From Larkinella sp965227735 (GTDB lineage: Bacteria; Bacteroidota; Bacteroidia; Cytophagales; Spirosomataceae), in contig NZ_OZ245776.1 of assembly GCF_965227735.1 (NCBI RefSeq), positions 5,952,001 through 6,016,000 on the forward strand: DNA of 64,000 nucleotides, written 5' to 3'. A model generated the notes under the pieces. The model searched no databases. It was not told the DNA's origin and saw only the letters and a program-made list of their open reading frames with translations. Shown one piece after another: positions 33,548-40,737 of the stretch (positions are counted from its first letter, which is position 1; each line of letters starts with the position of its first letter). The translations under genes and the position numbers were made by a program.

Positions 33548-35008
33548 TTAATTTCCTCCCACCAGCACCGGTTTTTCCATCTCCGCTTTCATTTCCGCCG
33601 GTAATTGAAACACCTGCCCTTCCCGGTTGCAGAAATAGAGAAAAGAAGCCGACGGTTTTCGGGCGTTGCCATCGGCCCAGAAGGCGTAAAAACCGGGATG
33701 GGCCACCACGGGGCGACGGGGATAGGCATGGTTTCGAACGCTGTTCTGCGTAACGGCTTTCACGGCTTTCCAGGACTTTCCGGCATTCCGGCTTTCCAGC
33801 AGGGAAAGTTCACCGCCCGTACCAAACGGCTGCGGCCCGGCTTCGAAGGAGCCGATGATGCGCCACGTATTGCCTTCCACCACCAGCGACGCCATGTCGT
33901 AGTTGTGGTCCGATTGCGCCACCGGATGGATCGCCCATTGCTTGCCGGTCCAGTGGGCCACCTGCCATTCATACGGGCCGTTTTGAGGACCCGGTTCCGG
34001 GCCTTTGCTGCTGACATACAGGATGATCGGCCGGTTGGAAGCATCGTAGTTGACATCGCTGATATACACATTCCGGCCCAGCTTCCGGTAGTCTTTCACC
34101 AGGGCTGCGTTGAGGGTGTCTTTGAGGGGCAACTGAACCGGTTTTCCGTCGGCGGTATGCCAGCTTTTGCCAAAATCGGCGGTTTCGACGTAATAGACAT
34201 TCGTGCGGTAGTCGAGTCCGGCACCGACTTTGGTGTTGGGGTGGTAATTGAACGCACTGCCAATCGTGCTGCCCCGCTGTCCGCTGCTTTGGTAATGACC
34301 TTCCTCGATGGTCGCAATATCCTGCCAGGCCGACCAGGTGATGCCGTCCGGGCTGGTGATGTAAGAAATCGTTCGTCGGGGTTTGTTGGCACCGTAGGGT
34401 AAAACGCCCCGGTCGTAATGCGTCATCAGGTTGAAAAAACCGCTGCCGGGCTGGTAATACGTTTGCAGGTAGGAGAAATTATTGAACGGAACGGTTTGCC
34501 CGTTTTCATCCCGGCGCGTGGCTTCCATGCGGTCGAAGGCGCTGATGTCATACGGTTTGCGGCTCCGGTGAATAAACGACGGACGCTCGGTGCCGTGCGA
34601 GGTGGAAAAAAGCCAGATATACCCCTGACGATCCAATTGAATAACCGGGTTGTCGTGGGCATCGCCGGTTTGTTTGTTCAGCACCAGCGTGGGGCGCGAA
34701 ACCATCCCGGTTTTGTGATCGAAGAAACCGACCATGTGGCACAACTCCCGCGAAGTGGAATCGGTGACTCCACCGTAACAGAAAAACGTTCGCCCGACGG
34801 CGGGTGCATAGACCGAAAAAGGGTAGTGGTTGGCGGGATAGGTTCCTAAACCGCCACTGTATTTGTAGACATACTCGTTTTTGGTGTCGCCGATAAAATA
34901 CCAGATGCCCCGATAGCCGGATGCTTTCTGGTTGAGCGTTTCGACCTGCGCGTAAACGGAAATGGAAGCCAGAAAGCTGGTGATCAGAACTATACGACGG
35001 AACATCAT
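33548..35008 (-). CDS. Secreted BNR-repeat protein
   Basis: A 486-residue protein started at the ATG at 35008 (MMFRRIVLITSFLASISVYA, a signal peptide). The mature chain belongs to the BNR-4 family of six-bladed propellers: GYRGIWYFIGDTKNEYVYKY opening, Asp-box-like blades (SPDGITWSAW; ETADFGKSWHTADG; ESRNAGKSWKAV), and NDNPVIQ-like strand repeats (AHDNPVIQLDRQGYIWLF). Relatives include sialidase-like and rhamnogalacturonan-related enzymes; no catalytic set can be assigned here. It starts four bases after the RqcH stop, an odd operon partner. Confidence 0.82.
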   Translation of the reverse strand: MMFRRIVLITSFLASISVYAQVETLNQKASGYRGIWYFIGDTKNEYVYKYSGGLGTYPANHYPFSVYAPAVGRTFFCYGGVTDSTSRELCHMVGFFDHKTGMVSRPTLVLNKQTGDAHDNPVIQLDRQGYIWLFSTSHGTERPSFIHRSRKPYDISAFDRMEATRRDENGQTVPFNNFSYLQTYYQPGSGFFNLMTHYDRGVLPYGANKPRRTISYITSPDGITWSAWQDIATIEEGHYQSSGQRGSTIGSAFNYHPNTKVGAGLDYRTNVYYVETADFGKSWHTADGKPVQLPLKDTLNAALVKDYRKLGRNVYISDVNYDASNRPIILYVSSKGPEPGPQNGPYEWQVAHWTGKQWAIHPVAQSDHNYDMASLVVEGNTWRIIGSFEAGPQPFGTGGELSLLESRNAGKSWKAVKAVTQNSVRNHAYPRRPVVAHPGFYAFWADGNARKPSASFLYFCNREGQVFQLPAEMKAEMEKPVLVGGN

Positions 35009-35012
35009 GGGG

Positions 35013-36617
35013 TTAAGCGGTTTTGAGCAGTCCTTCATCTTTCGGTACGACCAGAATTACTTCTTCTTTTTCGACTTTTACCTGACCGGCCGCCAGCCCT
35101 TTGGGTTTGCGGACAAATTTTTTGGGTGTATAAATAACCGGGCAGAGCGAATCCGTCCGGCGTTTGGAATACCAGGCCGCCAGTTCAGCCGCCCGTTCGA
35201 TGACGGTTTTGGGAAACGTCTTTCCGGCTTTGTATTTGATGACGACGTGCGAACCCGGCACGTCGCGGGCGTGCAGCCACAGATCGTCTTTGTAGGCGTA
35301 TTGCTGTGTGAGTAGATCGTTGTTTTTCGAATTGCGGCCAATCAAAATCACAAAGCCTTCGTGCATCACCTGTTTGAACAAGGGGGCGGTTCCGTCGGCG
35401 GATTTTTCTTCGTTGATCGGATTCTTTTTCAGGTATTTCCGTAACTCCCGCAGCGATTCCACGGGTTGAATCAGTTCGATTTGTTTCTGAAGCTGCTGAA
35501 CTTCCAACTCCCGGCTTTCGATTTGTTCCTGAAGAATACCGGTTTCAATTTTCTCGTTTTTCGCTTTCCGGTAATAGTGTTCGGCGTTTTTCTGGGGGCT
35601 GAGGTCGGTTTTGAGCTTGATTTTGATTGGTTTGTTCCGGTAAAAATCTTCCAGTTCCACCACCTCCGGCGAACGCGCCCCCGGGCTTTCGGGAATCTGG
35701 TGCAGGTTGGCCATCAGAATGTTCGCAACTTCTTCATTTTTAACCGATTCGTCCAGGCCTATGAGCCGTTGCAGGTTGGCGTCGATGGAGGCTTTGGTGC
35801 GTTTCAGCCGCTTTTCCAATAACCGCAGGGCTTCGCCTTTCTCGCGTTCCAGCGTATTCTGCCCCATGAAACTGGCGAAAAACCGGTTGCTGGCTTCGAG
35901 CGGATCGGTAAATTCCTGCCGGATGGGTTCGCCGAAAGGCAGAAGGGAGAGTGCGGGTTTGTGTTGGAAGGTCGTGAGGTAAAAGCGCGGTTGTTCCAGT
36001 TGCCGAACGGTTTCCTGAATCAACGCCCATTTTCCGCTTTCGTCTTTTTCGTTGATACCCTTTTCCTCCAGATACGCATTGACAAGTTTTCCGAAGGTCG
36101 GAAACAGCTTCCGGTGGTCGAAACCGCTTTGTTGGTAGGCTTCCCAAGATTGATCGAGCGGGCGGTCGAGAGCCGACAGAACGAGTTGTGTATCAGCCGC
36201 CAGTTTGTTGTTGAACAGGTCGATCACCGCATCTTCCGAAAAAATCAGCAGATTGGGGCGGTTTCCGAAGAATTTGAACAACAACGTAAAACCGCCTTCC
36301 AGCGTAATCGCCAGACAGCGTTCGTTCAGAAACGAGCGGACGTTGATCACCGGCTGGTCATACAAATTCTCAAACAGATCGACGCTGTTGATGCGGGCGC
36401 GCTGGATGGTTTCGGGAAACAGCAGGCCCGAAAAATCGGGTCGGAGGGTGGCTTTGATGAAAAACGGGCGGTAAAAATTGATTTTCCCCCGGGCGTGGGC
36501 AAACACCAGCACCAGTTCGTCCCGATCCTGACTGAAACATTCCATGAGTTTCAGTCCGATCAACTGCGGTTTCAGGGCAGGAGCAAGCTGACGGAGAAAA
36601 TAGTAATTGGTGTGCAT
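35013..36617 (-). CDS. rqcH: NFACT family protein, RqcH-like
   Basis: A 534-residue protein of the NFACT family: N-terminal FbpA-like domain (MHTNYYFLRQLAPALKPQLI, later RSFLNERCLAITLEGGFTLL), a helix-hairpin-helix region, a long coiled coil (about 280-410, with EQIESRELEVQQLQKQIELI), and the NFACT-R domain (GFVILIGRNSKNNDLLTQQY; HARDVPGSHVVIKY; AAWYSKRRTDSLCPVIYTPK). RqcH recruits Ala-tRNA to stalled 50S subunits and adds alanine tails in ribosome rescue. The DRP-type NFACT-N residues cannot be checked with confidence. ATG at 36617; a second ATG lies nine bases upstream. Gap repeat lies upstream. Confidence 0.9.
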   Translation of the reverse strand: MHTNYYFLRQLAPALKPQLIGLKLMECFSQDRDELVLVFAHARGKINFYRPFFIKATLRPDFSGLLFPETIQRARINSVDLFENLYDQPVINVRSFLNERCLAITLEGGFTLLFKFFGNRPNLLIFSEDAVIDLFNNKLAADTQLVLSALDRPLDQSWEAYQQSGFDHRKLFPTFGKLVNAYLEEKGINEKDESGKWALIQETVRQLEQPRFYLTTFQHKPALSLLPFGEPIRQEFTDPLEASNRFFASFMGQNTLEREKGEALRLLEKRLKRTKASIDANLQRLIGLDESVKNEEVANILMANLHQIPESPGARSPEVVELEDFYRNKPIKIKLKTDLSPQKNAEHYYRKAKNEKIETGILQEQIESRELEVQQLQKQIELIQPVESLRELRKYLKKNPINEEKSADGTAPLFKQVMHEGFVILIGRNSKNNDLLTQQYAYKDDLWLHARDVPGSHVVIKYKAGKTFPKTVIERAAELAAWYSKRRTDSLCPVIYTPKKFVRKPKGLAAGQVKVEKEEVILVVPKDEGLLKTA

Positions 36618-36656
36618 AGGATGCAAAAGTACCGGAAATTAGGAGGGTAGCGAAAA

Positions 36657-36762
36657 GAATATCGAATAATGAATATCGAACAACGAATATTGAATAGCGA
36701 AGTAGGATTATTCACTTCATTATTTCGATATTCGTTATTCAATGTTCAGTATTCGATATTTC
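36657..36762. repeat. Long inverted repeat, second copy of the ATATCGAATAATG family
   Basis: Arms at 36657-36703 and 36714-36762 are imperfectly complementary over about 46 bases, with a loop near ten bases. The left arm opens as in the repeat at 29652 and also ends CGAAGTAGG. It occupies the divergent promoter region of the RqcH and epimerase genes, so it may carry or shape promoters. Confidence 0.88.
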
Positions 36763-36784
36763 TTTATACTTTCCTAACCTTGTT

Positions 36785-37969
36785 ATGGTTGACCTTCGAG
36801 CGATCCGTCAGGAACTCAATCAGGAATTAAAGGACATTCTGGCCTATTGGCAGAAATACGGCCCCGACCCGGTTGCGGGGTATTACGGCCAGGTCAATTA
36901 CCAGAATGTACCGAAAACCGATGCCGCCAAAGGCATTGTGCTCAACAGCCGCATCCTGTGGACGTTTGCCGCGGCCGCCCGGCACATGCAGCACGACGAA
37001 TACCTGCCCTACGCCGAACGCGCCTACAACTACATCGAAAAATACTTTCGGGATAAAGAACACGGCGGGGTCTACTGGGCCGTCGACTACAAAGGTGAGC
37101 CGCTGCAAACCTTCAAGCAACAATATGGTCAGGCGTTTGCGATCTACGGATTGAGCGAATACTACCGGGCCACCAAACACCAGCCCGCCCTGGATTTTGC
37201 CAGAGCGATTTACGAACGTATGATCAAACACGCCTACGATCCCAAACGGGGCGGTTTTTACGAGTCGATGACCCGCGACTGGTCGGGCATGGCCGACGAC
37301 TACGTGATCAGCAAAAAAGACAATCACGAAAGCAAAACCATGAATACGCACCTCCACATTCTGGAGGCATTCACCAACCTCTACCGCGCCTGGCCGGACA
37401 AAGGCCTGAATCAGCACATTCACGGATTGATCGGCAATTTTGAGAAGTACATCGTCGATCCGAAAACGTACCGGATGAATCTGTTCATGGACGACGACTG
37501 GAAGGTTCGGAAAACCGCTATTTCCTACGGCCACGACATTGAAGCCTCCTGGTTACTGGTCGAATCGGCGGAAGCGCTGCACGACGAAGCATTAATCAAA
37601 CGCATCAAGACGCTTTCCGTGAAAATGGCGCGGGCGGCTGCTACCGGTCTGGAAGCCGACGGCGGGATGAACTACGAGTATGATCCCAAAGAAAACCATG
37701 TGAACCGCGAACGCTCGTGGTGGGTGATGGCCGAAGCGATGGTTGGTTTTATGAATGCGTATCAGTTAACGAAAGAGCAGCAGTTTCTGGATAAGTCGCT
37801 GAAAACCTGGGAATTCATCAAAACCTACATGCTCGATAAGAAGAATGGCGAGTGGTATAGCGGCATCGACGAAAACCACAAAATACTCGGAAATACCAAA
37901 ATCAGCATGTGGAAATGCCCGTATCACAACGGTCGGGCGTGTATCGAAATGGTGGACCGGTTGGGGTGA
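36785..37969 (+). CDS. AGE family sugar 2-epimerase (cellobiose or N-acylglucosamine 2-epimerase)
   Basis: A 394-residue cytoplasmic alpha6/alpha6-barrel enzyme. Family marks: ILAYWQKYGPDPVAGYYG, GIVLNSRILWTFAAAARH, GGVYWAVDYKGEPLQTFKQQ, YGQAFAIYGLSEYYRAT, NTHLHILEAFTNLYRAW, ISYGHDIEASWLLVESAEAL, ERSWWVMAEAMVGFMNAY, and MWKCPYHNGRACIEMV. The His/Glu/Arg positions typical of cellobiose 2-epimerase (RILW, TMNTHLH, GHDIE, WWVMAE and KCPYHNGR) are all there, favouring a disaccharide substrate. Nearby glycosidase and BNR genes fit oligosaccharide use, but the link is inferred. Confidence 0.9.
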   Translation: MVDLRAIRQELNQELKDILAYWQKYGPDPVAGYYGQVNYQNVPKTDAAKGIVLNSRILWTFAAAARHMQHDEYLPYAERAYNYIEKYFRDKEHGGVYWAVDYKGEPLQTFKQQYGQAFAIYGLSEYYRATKHQPALDFARAIYERMIKHAYDPKRGGFYESMTRDWSGMADDYVISKKDNHESKTMNTHLHILEAFTNLYRAWPDKGLNQHIHGLIGNFEKYIVDPKTYRMNLFMDDDWKVRKTAISYGHDIEASWLLVESAEALHDEALIKRIKTLSVKMARAAATGLEADGGMNYEYDPKENHVNRERSWWVMAEAMVGFMNAYQLTKEQQFLDKSLKTWEFIKTYMLDKKNGEWYSGIDENHKILGNTKISMWKCPYHNGRACIEMVDRLG

Positions 37970-37975
37970 GATTGC

Positions 37976-38737
37976 TTACAGCTCAATTTTCAGTCCATCG
38001 TAACCCAGTCGGATCGATGGCGGCAGCCGTTTTTCAACCTCCCGGTGAAGACCAATTTTGTGGCTCATGTGGACAAAATAGGTTTGCTCCGGCCGAATCC
38101 GCTCCACCAGAGCGAGGGCCTGTTCGAGCGTGAAGTGGGAGATGTGGGGCTCGATTTGCAGGGCGTCCAGCACCAGAATCCGGGTTCCATACACCTTTTC
38201 CAACTCTTCGTCGGAAATGAAATTGAGGTCGGTCAGGTAGGTGAAGTTGTGGATGCGGTAGCCAAAAACCGGTAAGCGATGGTGCAATACGTCGATGGGA
38301 GTGAACAGAACCCCCTCAATTTCAAACGGTTCATTCCGGATCTCGTTCAACTGGAGACGCGGGATGCCGGGGTATTTTTTTTCGGCGAAGATGTAGGCGT
38401 ATTCGGTCTGAAGCTGGTTCAGGACGCGCTGGTGGGCGTAGACGGGAACATCCTGCCCCTGTAGAAAGTTGTAGGCCCGAACTTCGTCCAGCCCGGCTGT
38501 GTGGTCTTTGTGTTCGTGCGTAAACAGCACCGCATCGAGTCGTTGGATGCCGGTGCGCAACATCTGCTGTCGAAAATCCGGGCCGGTATCGACAACGAAG
38601 CTTTTTCCATCAATGTCAAGATGAACGGAGGTCCGCAACCGTTTGTCCCGGAAGTCAATCGAGCGGCATACGTCACACGCACAACCAATCAGCGGCACGC
38701 CGGAGGATGTTCCTGTTCCGAGGAGCGTAACAATCAT
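37976..38737 (-). CDS. MBL-fold phosphodiesterase-like hydrolase (PhnP-type)
   Basis: A 253-residue metallo-beta-lactamase-fold protein. It opens MIVTLLGTGTSSGVPLIGCA with the extra C-x-C-D-V-C zinc-type cluster of PhnP relatives, then DTGPDFRQQMLRTGI and the metal motif FTHEHKDHTAGLDEVRAYN. Later histidines appear in DVLHHRLPVFGYR, YLTDLNF and YFVHMSHKIGLHREVEKR. PhnP hydrolyses cyclic ribose phosphates; family members in Bacteroidota lack a phn operon, as here. The physiological substrate is open. Confidence 0.88.
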   Translation of the reverse strand: MIVTLLGTGTSSGVPLIGCACDVCRSIDFRDKRLRTSVHLDIDGKSFVVDTGPDFRQQMLRTGIQRLDAVLFTHEHKDHTAGLDEVRAYNFLQGQDVPVYAHQRVLNQLQTEYAYIFAEKKYPGIPRLQLNEIRNEPFEIEGVLFTPIDVLHHRLPVFGYRIHNFTYLTDLNFISDEELEKVYGTRILVLDALQIEPHISHFTLEQALALVERIRPEQTYFVHMSHKIGLHREVEKRLPPSIRLGYDGLKIEL

Positions 38738-38796
38738 AAGGATTGAAGGAAGAAAAAAGGGGAGGAGTTTACATCACTCCTCCCTCTCTTCACACC

Positions 38797-39174
38797 TTAT
38801 TTATCCGTTAGCTGATTCACCACTTCGACCAGCCGGTCGAAGTTCAGCGGTTTCACCAGCACGTCGTTGAAACCGGCGGTTTTAAATTCTTCCTCCGTAT
38901 AATTTTTCGCGTTTCCGGTGATGGCCACAACGGGAACCGCGGCTTTTTCCTTGTCGTCGAGCGCCCGCACCCGGCGTACGCACTCCATGCCATCCATCAC
39001 GGGCATGTTAATATCCAGCAGGATGATGCTGAAATCTTCCTTTTCCAGAATTTGCAAGACCTGCTCCCCGTTTTTGACGGAGGTGATGTCGTAATTCTGG
39101 AATTCAAGAATTTTACGGGCAAGGTTCTGGATAACGGAGCTGTCTTCGGCAATCAGTACTCGTTTGGTAGACAT
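38797..39174 (-). CDS. Single-domain response regulator (CheY-like)
   Basis: A 125-residue receiver domain alone. VLIAEDSSVIQ carries the acidic pair, IILLDINMPVMDGMECVRRV the phospho-acceptor Asp (about residue 53), VPVVAITGNAKN the switch Thr, and NDVLVKPLNFDRLVEV the Lys. No output domain. It could be the external receiver of a hybrid kinase such as the one at 4548, but no linkage supports that. A 392-base gap lies upstream. Confidence 0.92.
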   Translation of the reverse strand: MSTKRVLIAEDSSVIQNLARKILEFQNYDITSVKNGEQVLQILEKEDFSIILLDINMPVMDGMECVRRVRALDDKEKAAVPVVAITGNAKNYTEEEFKTAGFNDVLVKPLNFDRLVEVVNQLTDK

Positions 39175-39566
39175 AAAGTCAATGGCTTGTGGTGAACTGT
39201 ATCTTCACAGGAAGTTTGGACAGGTGAAATTAACGACTATTCCAATAACACAAAAAAAATGTTCGTGTAGAGTCCCCACTTAATTTCGTTTATCAGACGA
39301 TAAAGAGGTGACTTTGAATTATTTCTCGCCTAGTTAAATTTTTTAAACGGAAAATGCTATAAAATTCTAGCCATTTTGTATTTTTACTTTACGTTTATTC
39401 CTACGTGTTGGTTGTGTTTGAATGGCTATTGGCTTTCGGTTGAGACCCGGTTTTCCCTGATTCGGTTCCGAGATTTGCCCTGGCTGCCCCGTGCCTGAAC
39501 TGCGTTGCGAGATTGTGTTGTTTATACTTCGGCCTGCTTCATACAGACCATCTGATTCTCTAACCC
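39175..39566. other. Intergenic stretch without a gene
   Basis: 392 bases between divergent genes. No coding frame or convincing RNA gene was seen. An AT-rich segment at about 39335-39400 (with TATAAAATT and TACTTTAC) may carry promoters, but no TTG at the right spacing was found. A leader of about 150 bases before 39567 is GC-richer and featureless. Confidence 0.5.
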
Positions 39567-40007
39567 ATGAAACTGACTGGCCCCGAAGCTTCTTTTGAAT
39601 TGGATATTCTGGACTATGAATACAGCGATTCGCAGTATTTCATGGATCGTAACTGGCTGTTGATCAGCCTGAGAACCCGGTACCGGAATAAAGAATATAC
39701 GACGACGGCGCCCCTGTTATCGACCTGGGAAATTGAGTTACTGATCAACTGGATGCGCTCGGTGGCTTCTCAGCGGGAGCTTTCGCCCCGGCTTTCGTTC
39801 GTAGAACCGTGCCTGGGCTTCAGCAATTCGTCGAAAGGCTTGAGTGGGTATTCATTCGGGATCAAACTCGATCAGGAAGCAGCTCCGGATTGGTACAGTG
39901 ATCCCAATAAACCGTTTTGGTTGTCGGTCAGTCCCAACAACGATGAGTTGGAGCGGGCCATTACGGATCTGGAAGGGCAATTGGGGCGTTTTCCGGTGCG
40001 GGATTGA
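39567..40007 (+). CDS. WapI-like immunity protein (orphan)
   Basis: A 146-residue protein. The sequence order DRNWLLISLRTRYRNKEYTT, WEIELLINWM, LSFVEPCLGFSNSS, GIKLDQEAAPDW, and the end ELERAITDLEGQLGRFPVRD fits the WapI-type contact-dependent-toxin immunity family, in which NWL, FxEP and the final QLxxFPxR are typical. No toxin or RHS gene is adjacent, so it would be an orphan immunity gene. The match is by pattern memory and should be treated as moderate. Confidence 0.6.
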   Translation: MKLTGPEASFELDILDYEYSDSQYFMDRNWLLISLRTRYRNKEYTTTAPLLSTWEIELLINWMRSVASQRELSPRLSFVEPCLGFSNSSKGLSGYSFGIKLDQEAAPDWYSDPNKPFWLSVSPNNDELERAITDLEGQLGRFPVRD

Positions 40008-40011
40008 CCTA

Positions 40012-40692
40012 TTATTTCCTGATCAATTCCTGTAAGGTATGCATATTGACGGTTTTATCGAAAATGGCCCGAACCGGAATCCGGAAACCGGAGATTGTTA
40101 GACTTTCGAGGGTGTCATCCACAAAGAGAACTGCAACTTCTTCAAAAGCCATCAAATCCTCGTCCAGTTTATATTGCTCCAGCGACTGACGAACCGGATC
40201 GATCATCCAGTATTCCCGGACGCCGTGGGCTGCATAGTCCTCGAATTTAATTCCCCCAACGGACGTTGCGCGATCGCGCCCGGTGGTGGTTCGGGAGAGA
40301 ATTTCAACAATGAGATCCGGGGCGGGATGTTCCATCTGATCGTCGTGGAACGATGCCGCTATCTCTTTGTTCCAGTAGCAAATATCGGGTTCATAATCGT
40401 TTCGGGACAACGCAACCAGCGCTTTTTCAGTATTTACTTCACCTAAATCCTGTTTGTTAACATATACTTTTAACAGCATCAGGAGATTTTCACTGGCATT
40501 TAAATGTTGTCGCTTAACCGGCGAGTGCATCACAACCACACCATTGATAAATTCCGCTTTCACATCATCACGCAACCATTCCCGGAATTCTTTACGCCGT
40601 TGCGCTTCGTCATTCAAAATAGCCTGCGCCCGTTCGATAACCAGTTTGGCATCCGGCGCTTCCAGTAAATCAGCAACCCGGCTTGTGATCAT
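40012..40692 (-). CDS. Uma2 family (DUF820) restriction-endonuclease-fold protein
   Basis: A 226-residue protein, started at the ATG at 40692. Uma2 marks: EFREWLRDDVKAEFINGVVV, DIGEVNTEKAL-like strand, then the PD-(D/E)xK core YEPDICYWNKE, HPAPDLIVEILSRTT and the closing GIKFEDYAAHGVREYWMIDP. Catalytic Asp/Glu/Lys equivalents are plausible (PDLIVEILS). Uma2 genes are abundant in cyanobacteria and some Bacteroidota; their role is unsettled. It converges on the WapI-like gene with four bases between stops. Confidence 0.85.
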   Translation of the reverse strand: MITSRVADLLEAPDAKLVIERAQAILNDEAQRRKEFREWLRDDVKAEFINGVVVMHSPVKRQHLNASENLLMLLKVYVNKQDLGEVNTEKALVALSRNDYEPDICYWNKEIAASFHDDQMEHPAPDLIVEILSRTTTGRDRATSVGGIKFEDYAAHGVREYWMIDPVRQSLEQYKLDEDLMAFEEVAVLFVDDTLESLTISGFRIPVRAIFDKTVNMHTLQELIRK

Positions 40693-40737
40693 AGCAAATA
40701 TCAATTTTTATAAAAATACGAAAAAACGGTTTACGAT

